The notes: a model not told the origin generated them from the sequence alone. A DNA stretch of 64,000 bases from Ignavibacteriota bacterium (GCA_002698995.1 PAAX01000010.1:186001-250000), one strand, 5' to 3'. Positions 24,764 through 34,387 are shown, counted from the first letter of the stretch. A program made the numbers and translations.

Positions 24764-25653
24764 TATCCCAATATATGATCATTCAATAATTCATCTATTA
24801 ATTTAGATATCCCATCACGGCTGGGATCAATTTTTGAAAACTCGCCGCCGCTAAGTACCACTGATTCTACTTTATGAACTTTTGTTGGTGAACCATGTAA
24901 CCCGAGTCTTGAAGTATCAAGTTCTTTAAGATCATCTGCGGTAATTGTTGAGATATACATATTTTTATTTTTGTACTCAAAGAGTAATTCATCAAGATAA
25001 AGGAGAGAATTTTCATCACACAATTTTTGAAGATCGAGCAAAGTCTTTGCATTTTTATAAATCATTACTCTTTTTGAACTGAAAGGACGAGGCTGGTTTG
25101 CCCCTTTAACCACAGTAATAAGAAGAGGTAGTTTTCCTTCAAGAATTTCAAATCCACCATCAATTGCTCTGCGAATTCGAACTGTTTTATCTTTTAATTC
25201 CAAAATTTCTTCTGCATAAGTAATTTGCGGTAGACCAAGTTTTTCTGCAGTCTGCGGACCAACTTGAGCAGTATCTCCATCAATTGCTTGTCTTCCTGCA
25301 AAAACAAAATCAAATTCACCTAAAGATTTTATTGCTTCACTAAGTACATAAGAAGTTGCAAGAGTATCAGAACCGGCAAATTTTCTATCGCTTATTAAAT
25401 AAGCATTATCTGCCCCCATATATAAGCATTCTTTCAGCATATCGGATGCACGAGGAGGACCCATTGTAATTACGCTTACAGTTCCGCCAAACTTTTCCTT
25501 AACCTGCAATGCCATTTCTAAAGCTTCTTTATCTTCATGATTAAAAATAGCAGGGAGTTTAGCTCTATTAACGGTTCCATCTTCCTTCATTACTTTACCC
25601 GAAATATTTGCTGTATCGGGGACTTGTTTTACCATAACTATAGATCTGTACAT
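24763..25653 (-). CDS. etfB: Electron transfer flavoprotein, beta subunit
   Basis: 296 residues, somewhat longer than the usual 250-260. It has the N-terminal VMVKQVPDTANISGKV, FNHEDKEALEMALQVKE, VITMGPPRASDMLKECLYMG, the AMP-binding FAGRQAIDGDTAQVGPQTAEKL, and VVKGANQPRPFSSKR. The extra C-terminal residues (about 40) resemble the FixA-like tail. It pairs with EtfA and is the first gene of the three-gene operon. Confidence 0.94.
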   Translation of the reverse strand: MYRSIVMVKQVPDTANISGKVMKEDGTVNRAKLPAIFNHEDKEALEMALQVKEKFGGTVSVITMGPPRASDMLKECLYMGADNAYLISDRKFAGSDTLATSYVLSEAIKSLGEFDFVFAGRQAIDGDTAQVGPQTAEKLGLPQITYAEEILELKDKTVRIRRAIDGGFEILEGKLPLLITVVKGANQPRPFSSKRVMIYKNAKTLLDLQKLCDENSLLYLDELLFEYKNKNMYISTITADDLKELDTSRLGLHGSPTKVHKVESVVLSGGEFSKIDPSRDGISKLIDELLNDHILG

Positions 25654-25835
25654 AATATTTCCTGAATTTTTAGACTGTAGAAAATATTCAAAAATACTTT
25701 TATATCCTATATTACAAAAAGATTTTTATCCGATTATAAGATATGATTTTTGTTACTTGAGAGAACTAATTTACGGGATTAACTTGAAAGGTAATCTTTA
25801 TTAAATTGTGGTGATTTAATAATGTAAAAGAAACA

Positions 25836-26612
25836 CTAGTTTTTAATTCCTTTAATTGTATATACTAATGGAATATCTTCCCCTTTGTGAGTTAAATAAA
25901 ATTTACCTTTTTCTCGTTCTATCATACCTTCAAAGCAATTGTATGGACTGTAAGAATATTCATTGAACAATATAATTTGAATTCCTGCTTTTAATAATGA
26001 ATTAACCACTTCGCTTATTGGATGAGACCAGCAGGCTATTTCAGATTTTTCACCATTATCATTTTCTGTATAAGTCCCTTCTTTCTCAATAATTGGCTGT
26101 TGATTATAAAAGTAAGGATAACCAGAAAAGATATCATAAAAAGGATGAAATTCTGCTATGTAAAATGTACCCCCCGGTTTTAGATTTTTTGCTATTGTTT
26201 CCGCCCATTTTTCAAGATCAGGAATCCAGCATACTGCACCATACGAGGTAAAAACGATGTCATATTTTTCTGTTGAAGTTTCACCAAAGCTATAAATATC
26301 ACTGCAAATAAAATCGGCTTCCAAACCGGTATTTAAGGTTAGCTTTTTTGCAGTTTCTATAGCAGTTGATGATAAATCAACTCCGGTAACTTTAGCCCCC
26401 AACCGAGCCCATGATAAAGTATCCAGTCCAAAGTGGCATTGCAGATGAAGTAGAGTTTTTCCTTTCACATCACCAAGTTCATTGATTTCAATTTCATTCA
26501 GAACATTCTTCCCTTTAAGAAAACCATCAACATCGTAGAACTTAGATTTTACATGAATCTCCGTCCTCTTATTCCACGCTTCTTTATTGATTTCTAAATA
26601 ATCCAATTGCAA
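25836..26612 (-). CDS. Class I SAM-dependent methyltransferase
   Basis: 258 residues. Motif I variant LLHLQCHFGLDTLSWARLGA (about 54-73) is followed by the acidic ribose-binding VTGVDLSS, then FICSDIYSFGE and VFTSYGAVCWIPDLEKWAETI, and LKPGGTFYIAEFHPF. The substrate is unknown. No ATG is available near the start: both candidate initiators (26612 and 26606) are TTG, behind an AAAGG ribosome-binding motif. Single gene. Confidence 0.82.
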   Translation of the reverse strand: MQLDYLEINKEAWNKRTEIHVKSKFYDVDGFLKGKNVLNEIEINELGDVKGKTLLHLQCHFGLDTLSWARLGAKVTGVDLSSTAIETAKKLTLNTGLEADFICSDIYSFGETSTEKYDIVFTSYGAVCWIPDLEKWAETIAKNLKPGGTFYIAEFHPFYDIFSGYPYFYNQQPIIEKEGTYTENDNGEKSEIACWSHPISEVVNSLLKAGIQIILFNEYSYSPYNCFEGMIEREKGKFYLTHKGEDIPLVYTIKGIKN

Positions 26613-26699
26613 TGCCTTTAATTAATTTTTTGTAAATAAAATTAAGTCTATGCAGCTTAAAGAATACAAAATAATTTTATGATAACTTTCCACTTTCTA

Positions 26700-27611
26700 T
26701 TATTCGTTTATTATTTGAACTACAACATTTCCCCTTTTGTGACCTTGTTCAACATAACTATGAGCTTCGCGTATCTCTTCGAGAGAATATATTTTATCAA
26801 TGATTGGTTTTAATTTTTTCTCATTAATCATCTCTGCAATTAATTCCATGTAATCAGCTTTTTCTTTAGTCATATTTTTAACCGATAAATAGGAACCATT
26901 TTCCTTCAAAATATTCTTGCATTTTGATTTCGAAATTTTTCCGACTGCATCAAATATTACATCGTACTTAATATTTCCGTTAGTGAAATCTTCTTTTGTA
27001 TAATCAATTACTTTATCAGCCCCAATAGAATTAACCATAGAAATATTTTTTGTACTGCAGATTCCGGTCACATTTGCTTCAAAATATTTTGCAATTTGAA
27101 CAGCATAAGAACCAACAGAACCGGATGCACCATAAATCAATACTTCTTTATTCTTGTATTCAGAAACTTTCTTCAAGAGATGTAAGGCAGTCATAGCACC
27201 AACCGGAATTGCTGCCGCTTCATTAAATGAAATTCCATCCGGCATTTTTTTAATAACTCCCATTTTACTTTTTTCAGGAACACTAACAAATTCAGCGTTA
27301 GCACCATATTTCAATCCGGTTGTTGTTCCAAAAACTTTATCCCCCTTTTTAAGGTTAATAACAGAATTCCCGGTTTCTTCAATTATGCCGGCAAACTCAA
27401 CACCTGTTATATCCATTGGTTTGAATCCGATAACCAATCCAACTATATAAAGAACAAAGCGAGGAATTTTTCTAAGATTGACATCTCCTCTTGTAACAGT
27501 TGAGGCATAAACTTTTATAAGAACTTCATTAGCATTGGGAATCGGTTTTTCAACATTTATTAGATTAAGAACTTTTGGTGAACCTGTTTTTTTACATACT
27601 ATTGCTTTCAT
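26700..27611 (-). CDS. NAD(P)-dependent quinone oxidoreductase/alcohol dehydrogenase (MDR)
   Basis: 303 residues of the zinc-free medium-chain dehydrogenase/reductase superfamily. The GroES-like N-terminal part shows VYASTVTRGDVNLRK and DITGVEFAGIIEETG. The nucleotide-binding loop YGASGSVGSYAVQIAKYF is at about residues 155-172. The C-terminal EIREAHSYVEQGHKRGNVVV is typical. Zinc-ligand Cys residues are missing, which fits the quinone-reductase/enoyl-reductase branch. The exact substrate is unknown. Single gene. Confidence 0.85.
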   Translation of the reverse strand: MKAIVCKKTGSPKVLNLINVEKPIPNANEVLIKVYASTVTRGDVNLRKIPRFVLYIVGLVIGFKPMDITGVEFAGIIEETGNSVINLKKGDKVFGTTTGLKYGANAEFVSVPEKSKMGVIKKMPDGISFNEAAAIPVGAMTALHLLKKVSEYKNKEVLIYGASGSVGSYAVQIAKYFEANVTGICSTKNISMVNSIGADKVIDYTKEDFTNGNIKYDVIFDAVGKISKSKCKNILKENGSYLSVKNMTKEKADYMELIAEMINEKKLKPIIDKIYSLEEIREAHSYVEQGHKRGNVVVQIINE

Positions 27612-27730
27612 AAATTCCTTTCAAACTAATCTTGACATTTTGATAAATTACAAATACTACTCTTACAAAATTTACCTTATAAAATTCCATCAGTCTAACT
27701 TGACTTTCTCAAATAAAAGAGGACTACACT

Positions 27731-28789
27731 TTAGTCCCAAAACAAATTATTCATAAACTCGAGCATTCTATCCAAAGCAGGCGGAGCATCTTTTCTAAAT
27801 TCGGTGCCTAGAAATTGATTTTTCCACGAATCAAGAAATGCATGAGGTCTTCCCTCATGTTCCCAATATTCCGCAGTATGTCCTTTTTCTTCTAATTGGG
27901 ATATATACTTTTTAATAGATAATGGTGTGGTTAAATTATCATTAGTTCCAACAATAAATAAATGCGGAGGATAAGTCATTTCAGATTTATCTTTAAGCAG
28001 ATAGTTTGTAGATACTGCTTTGTATAATTCCGAATTTTCTTCAACATTAAAATCATTACCAAAAATTCCACGCGGATTTCCTTGACCAAGCATCCAGAAA
28101 ATATTGCTCGGTTTTTCCATTCCACCAAGACAAGCTTCATATATATCAAATGCAGGATAACTTAAAATTGCAGCTTGAACTTCAAGTAAATTATCAGCAG
28201 CAACATCTTCTGCTCTCTTTCCTTCCGGGAGGAAAGTCGGATTAAACCCAAGCGATTCACCGCCAAATCCGTCACTCTCCAGCATTGTTCCGGCAGTAAT
28301 AATCATTTCTGCTAAATGTCCTCCTGCGCTGTCACCTGTAAGAATTATCTTTGAAGGATTTCCTTTGTAATTTGAGATATGAGTTTTAATCCATAATACT
28401 GCTCCCATTGCATCTTCAACAATTTGATTCATTGTAACAGTATTAGATTGATCTACTAATAATCTATAATTGATATTACAAACTATATAATCTCCATGCT
28501 GAACAATATAGGTTGACATACTGTCCATTACACTATTATTATTTATTAACCATCCTCCTCCGTGGAAAATAGCTAACACAGGATAACTATCCTTTCCAGT
28601 TTGCGGAACATAAATATCCATTGTTAAACTGTGTCCATTTGGATTTGCCCATTCAATATTTTTGGTAACTTCAAATTGGTTCATTTCGTTGAAAGATGTT
28701 TCTGTAATTAAATTATTATCACATCCATTCGAAAATATTGTAATAGGAATGAGCAAAAGAGCAAAAATTATTTTTGATAAGTAGTTCAT
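27731..28789 (-). CDS. Lipoprotein alpha/beta hydrolase (carboxylesterase-like)
   Basis: 352 residues. The N-terminal lipoprotein signal ends in IFSNGC (Cys about 23). The alpha/beta-hydrolase fold of the HSL/carboxylesterase type shows the oxyanion motif FHGGGWLI (about 79), the nucleophile elbow LTGDSAGGH (about 151), and the catalytic His in HEGRPHAFLDSW near the C-terminus; the acid is likely the Asp of VGTNDNLTTP. It probably hydrolyses ester or xylan acetyl groups at the periplasmic face or outer membrane. Single gene. Confidence 0.85.
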   Translation of the reverse strand: MNYLSKIIFALLLIPITIFSNGCDNNLITETSFNEMNQFEVTKNIEWANPNGHSLTMDIYVPQTGKDSYPVLAIFHGGGWLINNNSVMDSMSTYIVQHGDYIVCNINYRLLVDQSNTVTMNQIVEDAMGAVLWIKTHISNYKGNPSKIILTGDSAGGHLAEMIITAGTMLESDGFGGESLGFNPTFLPEGKRAEDVAADNLLEVQAAILSYPAFDIYEACLGGMEKPSNIFWMLGQGNPRGIFGNDFNVEENSELYKAVSTNYLLKDKSEMTYPPHLFIVGTNDNLTTPLSIKKYISQLEEKGHTAEYWEHEGRPHAFLDSWKNQFLGTEFRKDAPPALDRMLEFMNNLFWD

Positions 28790-29295
28790 TTTATACCAGA
28801 GAATTTTTTTAAAATATTTTTTTAGTCGTATGAATGTTTTCTTTTTTAAATCTCAAATCTGTATTATGGTTATTCATTTTAATGTGAAAATTATATTCAG
28901 CCAATAAAATTAACTCTCTAATTTCCAATCAACAATTAAAAATTTTTCTTTTTTCACGTATGAGCTAATTCGTAAAGTTGATTCATACTGCTTTTTGTAA
29001 TTGTTTCACTGTCAAAGAAATCAACAATCCTCATTTATAGAATCTGAATTACTTATTTAGTGAAAATACTTTTCTTTACAACCTCAGCTTAATAAATAAG
29101 TCTACTATCTTCAAGAATATATATTATGATTGAACTAAAGTATCAAAAAATATACAGAGGGATTAAGTGATTTCAAGTTGAGTAAGGATAAATTAATTAC
29201 TTGATTCAACCATCAAATTAATTTTTGAAAAATGTAATAATTCTTATAATTTCCTATTTTATAAACAGAATGAATAAATTTAAAAGAGGGTGCAA
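28790..29295. other. Gene-free stretch
   Basis: About 500 AT-rich bases between divergently oriented genes. I see no gene, no RNA and no strong repeat. It must hold the promoters of both neighbours. Confidence 0.4.
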
Positions 29296-29754
29296 ATGAA
29301 AAAAATCTGGAGTAAAATTTTAATCCTACTTATTGTTTTATTTGTTCTAATTCAGTTCTATTCTTACGGAAGAGACCACAATAATCCCGAAGTGACCTAT
29401 AAAGTTAAGTGGGATAGTGATTTTACTAAAGAAACATTTTTTAATGCTTGTGCCGATTGCCACAGCAATGAAACAAAGTGGCCTTGGTACAGCAGTGTTG
29501 CACCGGTTTCATGGCTTGTTCAAAGTGATGTTGATAACGGAAGAAAGCATTTTAATATATCCATACCGGAAGGATTAAGAGAAGCAAATGAAGCTTATGA
29601 AGAAGTTGAAAAAGGTAAAATGCCCTTAGCTGTTTACCTTCCAATGCACCCGGAAGCAAGATTAAATGAAGAACAAAAAACAAAATTTATTGAGGGATTA
29701 AAAGCAACATTTAATAGAAATGAATCAGGAGATAAATCAGAGAAACATAATTAA
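29296..29754 (+). CDS. Haem-binding domain (c-type cytochrome-like) membrane protein
   Basis: 152 residues from ATG 29296, behind an AAGAGGG ribosome binding site; an upstream in-frame GTG is less likely. One N-terminal TM/signal segment (residues 3-25) is followed by a Haem_bd-type domain. The CADCHSNETKWPWYSSVAPVSWLV stretch carries the CxxCH haem attachment at about residue 49-53, then HFNIS and KGKMPLAVYLPMHPEA, where a Met may be the distal ligand. It is predicted periplasmic and membrane-anchored, with a role in electron transfer or haem sensing. Single gene. Confidence 0.85.
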   Translation: MKKIWSKILILLIVLFVLIQFYSYGRDHNNPEVTYKVKWDSDFTKETFFNACADCHSNETKWPWYSSVAPVSWLVQSDVDNGRKHFNISIPEGLREANEAYEEVEKGKMPLAVYLPMHPEARLNEEQKTKFIEGLKATFNRNESGDKSEKHN

Positions 29755-29929
29755 TCCTTAGGTCTATTTTTCTATATTATTTCAATATTTTCTAACATAT
29801 ATAGCTTCAAAATTTATTTAATAATTTAGTGTTTATTTGATTCACAAGATTAGATAAGCAACACCAAATAAAGTATCTTCACAAGATATAAAACAAGTAT
29901 TCGATAATTATACTAAATAAGTATTTTTG

Positions 29930-30244
29930 GTGGACTTCCGACAAAACTTCACACAAAATTCTTCTTTCGGTCTTGATGAAAATAATTCTATCTGCGAACT
30001 TCGTCCCGGTTATTCTGAGTCTCCTCTTGATCTTACTGTTAAAATTCGGCTTGTCTTAGAATATGGTTATGATAAACATCCCGAACTATAATTTTATTCT
30101 GACCAGTATGTGGATGATTATCCTGTAGATGATCATATTCATCTTTCTGTTAATCCTACAGATAAACTCATCGATTCTCTTGATATAATTCTTTATCCTT
30201 TTTCTGACAGTATTAATGATTGCAAAATCAGAGTTGAAGAATAG
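29930..30244 (+). pseudogene. Decayed reading frame with internal stop
   Basis: From GTG 29930 the frame reads DFRQNFTQNSSFGLDENN, then SICELRPGYSESPLDLTV and RLVLEYGYDKHPEL, then TAA at 30089. Without a frame change it continues coherently (FYSDQYVDDYPVDDHIHLSV, DKLIDSLDIILYPFSD) to TAG at 30242. Codon use and composition across the stop match, so this is one protein broken by a nonsense mutation, or a selenocysteine-free readthrough is needed. I do not recognise the family. The N-terminus is probably also missing. Confidence 0.5.
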
Positions 30245-30499
30245 CATTTTAGTTAAATTTTTGAAAAGCTATGGTCAATTTAGCTTGTCGCCAGTAGTAA
30301 AAAAATCTAATTTTAGGAGATGATTTTAAGTACTTCAAAAATTTGGAGTAATATTTAAATAATATTATCTTCTGTAACGAAGATATTTACTGCGAGTACT
30401 TTAATTTGATTTCATTCATCTCTTTTAGCCGACCAATAGAATTAATATTCGCTTCATATTTTTCTCATTTAATCACTAAATACAAAGAAATTATTTAAT
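30245..30499. other. Gene-free stretch
   Basis: About 255 AT-rich bases upstream of the 607-residue gene. I find no gene or hairpin; the promoter of that gene is presumably here. Confidence 0.35.
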
Positions 30500-32323
30500 A
30501 TGATAAAAGCACATTCTTTTCATATCCCAGTAATGGGAATTGGATTTACAATAGATACACCATTAAAAGTCTCTCAATACGGAATCGATTCTGTTATTTC
30601 GCTAGTAGATGATATTCTTCTTGAGAGAATGAGAAAGATGTACTGCGGAAAATATGGAATTCATTACGATGAAATTACTGATAAAACTGAAGATTATAGA
30701 GCAAAGAGAATTACATCATATCTAAATCTTATTAATGAACTAGCAGAAAAAAAATTTGAAGAAGTTAAAAATTCAATTTCAGAAAAAGGAAATGAAATTA
30801 AAGATTATTTCAATATGCTGCCTGATAGTTCTACAATCAAAAAAGAATTCAAGAATTTTACAGATAAATATCTGCATTTAGATGAAGTAAAAAATTGGTT
30901 AAAAGAAAATCTATCAATGGGAAGTATTGATGTAAATATTATGACAAAAGTTGATAAAGAAAATTATCTAAATAATGAAAAACTTCCTGTAGAATTTAAT
31001 GATGCTCATGCAGCTTTAAGAGGTTTTGCCAATTCCAATTTAAGTTCTTCTTTAATTCTATCTGCTGGAATGAATCCGAGATTATACAGTTATATAGAAA
31101 ATTTTGATGATTTTTATCCTGATCAAAACGGGAAAATCAAAAAGAAAATTGTTCTAAAAGTAAGTGATTATAGATCAGCATTAATTCAAGGAAAATTCCT
31201 TGCAAAAAAAGGTTTATGGGTTTCCGAATTCAGAATTGAATCAGGTTTAAATTGCGGCGGACATGCTTTTGCCACTGATGGTTTTTTAATGGGACCAATT
31301 TTAGAAGAATTTAAAACTAAGCGAAATGAATTGATTCAATCAATGGACCAGATTTTTAAAAAAGCGATAGTTGATAAAAACCGTTTTGTTTTTCAATCTG
31401 AATTACCTCTTAGTATTACAGCCCAAGGGGGTGTTGGAACTGCTGAAGAACACAGCTTTTTGATTGACTATTTTGAAGTTGACTCTGTGGGCTGGGGAAC
31501 TCCTTTTTTACTTGTTCCGGAAGCAACTAATGTTGATGATTATACTTTAGATTTGTTAACTTCTGCTAAAGAAGAGGATTTATATCTTAGCAATATTTCT
31601 CCGTTAGGTGTTCCTTTTAACTGCTTAAAGGGAAATACAAAAGATGTTGAAAAATTAGCTCTAATTGAAAAAGGGAGACCGGGAAGTTCTTGTCCAAAAA
31701 AATATGTTGAATTAAATAACAGAGAATTTACAGAAAGAAGTATTTGTTTGGCATCGCGTCAATACCAGCATTTAAAAATTAAACAAATTGAAAAGGAATC
31801 AATATCAGAATCTGATTACAATTCAAAATTTGAGAAGATTGTAGAAAAATCATGTATTTGTGTTGGATTGGGTACTTCAGCTTTATTGGTAAATAATTTA
31901 GAAACAAAAATTGAAGGTAAAGGAGTTTCTGTTTGTCCAGGACCAAATATTGCATACTTTTCCAAAAGAATGAGTTTGAAAGAAATGGTTGATCATATTT
32001 ATGGAAGAATAAATGTAATTGAAAGGGGGGATAGACCAAATATGTTTATAAAAGAATTAAATCTTTACATAGATTTTCTAAAGAATAAAGTTACTGAACT
32101 TGAAGATTCTTTTTCTGCAAATCAACATAAATATTTACTTACGTTTGAAAGAAATCTTAATGATGGGATAAATTATTATAATAAGTTATTTAGTAAAATG
32201 AAAAACAAATTCGCAAGAACTAAATCGGAAATTTTAAGTGATTTAGAAAAAAGCAGTAACGCTCTCCAGCAATTAAAAACAAAAATTGAAAATATAACAA
32301 GAGCAGCAGTTTCATTGAAATAA
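30500..32323 (+). CDS. Conserved protein resembling nitronate-monooxygenase-type FMN TIM barrels
   Basis: 607 residues. The N-terminus HSFHIPVMGIGFTIDTPLKV resembles the first strand of TIM-barrel flavoenzymes. Further on, SGLNCGGHAFATDG (about 251-264) matches the G-x-x-x-GGH substrate loop of nitronate monooxygenases. Then AQGGVGTAEEHSFL and VDSVGWGTPFLLVPEAT (about 310-350) look like the FMN-phosphate strands. The last third has spaced Cys residues (FNCLKG, SSCPKK, SICLAS, SCICVG, VSVCPG), possibly a metal or iron-sulfur site. It ends in a coiled coil. I recall near-identical hypothetical proteins in Bacteroidota, but no established function. Alone on the strand. Confidence 0.6.
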   Translation: MIKAHSFHIPVMGIGFTIDTPLKVSQYGIDSVISLVDDILLERMRKMYCGKYGIHYDEITDKTEDYRAKRITSYLNLINELAEKKFEEVKNSISEKGNEIKDYFNMLPDSSTIKKEFKNFTDKYLHLDEVKNWLKENLSMGSIDVNIMTKVDKENYLNNEKLPVEFNDAHAALRGFANSNLSSSLILSAGMNPRLYSYIENFDDFYPDQNGKIKKKIVLKVSDYRSALIQGKFLAKKGLWVSEFRIESGLNCGGHAFATDGFLMGPILEEFKTKRNELIQSMDQIFKKAIVDKNRFVFQSELPLSITAQGGVGTAEEHSFLIDYFEVDSVGWGTPFLLVPEATNVDDYTLDLLTSAKEEDLYLSNISPLGVPFNCLKGNTKDVEKLALIEKGRPGSSCPKKYVELNNREFTERSICLASRQYQHLKIKQIEKESISESDYNSKFEKIVEKSCICVGLGTSALLVNNLETKIEGKGVSVCPGPNIAYFSKRMSLKEMVDHIYGRINVIERGDRPNMFIKELNLYIDFLKNKVTELEDSFSANQHKYLLTFERNLNDGINYYNKLFSKMKNKFARTKSEILSDLEKSSNALQQLKTKIENITRAAVSLK

Positions 32324-32345
32324 GATTTTGTTATTGATTAAAAGT

Positions 32346-32405
32346 AAAAGACTAATTTATTGGTTTACAACTTACTATCAAACAATACAACCGAGTTAGT
32401 CTTTT
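32346..32405 (+). terminator. Weak terminator-like hairpin
   Basis: AAAAGACTAA pairs with TTAGTCTTTT across a 40-base loop and is followed by AATTTC. It lies just after the 607-residue gene. The long loop makes it a weak candidate. Confidence 0.3.
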
Positions 32406-32693
32406 AATTTCTGCTATTATATATTTTTAGATGAAATAAGTTTTACATAGTCCTCCCCTATATGATGAGAATAGACCAATGTTGAATTATTATATGTTTG
32501 GTCCTCTGTTTTATAAAATTCCGTAAGCAAATTTTTATTATAAATAGAATTTTGGTTTTTCTAAAAAGATTTAGTATGGGTCAATTACATTCTTTAGTTT
32601 TGTATAATCATATTATTTACATTCTTTAGAACAACACTAAACTTAGTCCCTTAATTTTTCTCACTTAGTACATTAATATCTGCATTAAGGACA

Positions 32694-32977
32694 TCACAAT
32701 ATTTTTTTGACTAAAGCCAGTCCTAATCCAGTACCATCAAATTTTCTGCTATAACCATGTTCTTCTTGACTAAAAGGAGTAAATAAATTCTTTAAATATT
32801 CTTTAGAAATTCCAATTCCGGTATCTTCAATTTCAATAGTAACTTCACAAGTTTTTGATTCTATTACTCTTACTTTCACTGAACCTTGGTTTGTATATTT
32901 TATTGCATTATCTAATAAAATAGCTATTGATTGATTTAGTAAATAATCATCAGATTTAATTTTGAATTCAAGTAGAT
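32694..32977 (-). pseudogene. Histidine kinase ATPase-domain fragment
   Basis: The minus strand reads YLLNQSIAILLDNAIKYTNQ (N box), then IEIEDTGIGISKEYLKNLF (G1), then KFDGTGLGLALVKKIL (G2) and a stop. It has no start, no DHp helix and lacks the final beta strands. It is closest in wording to the end of the PAS kinase at 60918-62966, so it may be a fragment of a related kinase. Its upstream end coincides with the point where the plus-strand integrase remnant begins, suggesting that insertion and decay broke the gene. Confidence 0.7.
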
Positions 32978-32979
32978 GA

Positions 32980-33378
32980 TTTCAAGAATAAGATTTTCAT
33001 AGCAAATAATGTAAAGAAGGAGAGAGAATTTTTATTTAATCTCACATCAGAAGTTGAGAATTTGCTGCGGGAGTTCCAGACCATAAGCAAAAATCTTCAT
33101 GATGTATTCACATTTTCAAAAGATGGTTTGAAGTTTTACTGGAGGCTGCAGGACAAATTAATATCAGAAGAAAAGTTTTCAAAAAGATATACTCTTCATC
33201 AAATAAAAAAACCTTTATAACCAGGATGCTGGAAGTCGGTGTTCCATTGCATGATGTAAAGGCATTAGGTGAGCACAGAAATATCAGCTCCACATTAAAT
33301 TATTACACCACATTAAATAGAGAAAAGATGCAGGATGAATTAGAGCAGGTAAAAATAATAAATAATCCAGCCCTATAG
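32980..33378 (+). pseudogene. Tyrosine recombinase (integrase) C-terminal remnant, frameshifted
   Basis: Plus-strand reading gives VDDFKNKIFIANNVKKEREF, LLREFQTISKNLHDVF and SKRYTLHQIKK, the middle of the catalytic domain. A lost base in the A run near 33211 then shifts the frame. It resumes TFITRMLEVGVPLHDVKALG, EHRNISSTLNYYT to the stop at 33376. HQIKK corresponds to the H-x-x-R motif with R changed to K, EHRN to the second His and LNYY to the catalytic Tyr. The N-terminal half is missing. It lies 95 bases from tRNA-Lys, a usual integration site. Confidence 0.8.
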
Positions 33379-33430
33379 AATTCGGGGACATTTTCGGGGA
33401 CAGTATGAAAAAATCAAAAATCTTTAAAAT

Positions 33431-33466
33431 AAAAAAGCCTTGCAAGTTATTATCCTACAAGGCTTT
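33431..33466 (-). terminator. Terminator after tRNA-Lys
   Basis: On the minus strand AAAGCCTTG / CAAGGCTTT form a stem over a 15-base loop, followed by TTTATTTT. It is 7 bases after the tRNA-Lys 3' end. Confidence 0.75.
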
Positions 33467-33472
33467 ATCTTG

Positions 33473-33544
33473 TGAGCGCGGGTGGTCTCGAACCACCGAC
33501 CCTCTGCTTAAAAGGCAGATGCTCTACCACTGAGCTACGCGCCC
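33473..33544 (-). tRNA. tRNA-Lys (UUU)
   Basis: 72 bases on the minus strand. Acceptor GGGCGCG pairs with CGCGCTC (one G-U), the discriminator is A, the D arm is GCTCAGTGGTAGAGC, the anticodon stem-loop TCTGC-CTTTTAA-GCAGA carries anticodon TTT, and the T arm is GGTGGTTCGAGACCACC. No CCA is encoded. A decayed integrase abuts its 3' side. Confidence 0.96.
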
Positions 33545-33610
33545 AACCAAAATTTCAAGACTCCAAATATAAAAGTTTTCTTAAAAAAACACAAGTGCTG
33601 CTATTTATAT

Positions 33611-34387
33611 CTAATTATTTATTGCATTAACTAGCAGCTGCATTCCCTTATTTCTATCCACAACATGATCAAATACTTTTTTATCTTCATCATCTAGTAC
33701 AGGATTTCTCTTTATCGCAAATATTACAACCTTATAATTTCCGGAAAAGTTCTTAATTTTTTGCGCTAATAACTTTTCATTAATAATTTTTAATCCTTCT
33801 CCTATACAAACTGTTGAAGGTTTTTTTTCCATAAAAAGTTGTAATCCTTCTGCTCCTGTGCTTGCTGTATAAACATCATATTTTTCTTTTATCTTATCCT
33901 TGAGAAGATTAACAAATTGATCATCGGTATCGACAATTAAAATTCTATTATCATATAGATTTTCAGCTTCTCTTTCTTTTAATCTTTTCTTTAACTCGGT
34001 TTCTATTTTATAAGCTTTTATTTTCTCAAATAATTCTTTTATTCTTGTAACTGTAACTTCATAAACTAACGGTTTAAGCATATAATCAAATACACCTAAA
34101 GACATTACCTTAGCTACTACACTTTTTTCACTTACAGCTGTAAGCATAATAACCGGAATTTCTCTTAAATTCTCGTCGCTTCTTAAAGCCTCTAAGGTTT
34201 CCATTCCGTTCATTACAGGCATTGTTACATCTAAAAAAATTACATCTGCCCCTTCTTCTTTAAGTGTATTTAATGCTTCCAAACCATTTAGAGCACTAAT
34301 AACATTGCAAGCAAATTTTTTCTTTAATAAACGGCTTACAAACATGTTTACACTTTCGTCATCATCAACAACAAGTACTTTAAACAT
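33611..34387 (-). CDS. Response regulator with active and degenerate receiver domains
   Basis: 258 residues. The first receiver (1-125) is complete: DDDE acidic pair, phospho-Asp in VIFLDVTMPVMNG (about 54), Thr in IMLTAVSE, Lys in MLKPL. A charged linker follows. The second domain (145-258) starts RILIVDTDDQFVNLL and keeps the fold, but where the phospho-Asp belongs it reads STVCIGEG, so it cannot be phosphorylated. There is no output domain, so it probably acts by protein contacts. It diverges from the sigma54 regulator gene at 34547. Confidence 0.85.
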   Translation of the reverse strand: MFKVLVVDDDESVNMFVSRLLKKKFACNVISALNGLEALNTLKEEGADVIFLDVTMPVMNGMETLEALRSDENLREIPVIMLTAVSEKSVVAKVMSLGVFDYMLKPLVYEVTVTRIKELFEKIKAYKIETELKKRLKEREAENLYDNRILIVDTDDQFVNLLKDKIKEKYDVYTASTGAEGLQLFMEKKPSTVCIGEGLKIINEKLLAQKIKNFSGNYKVVIFAIKRNPVLDDEDKKVFDHVVDRNKGMQLLVNAINN

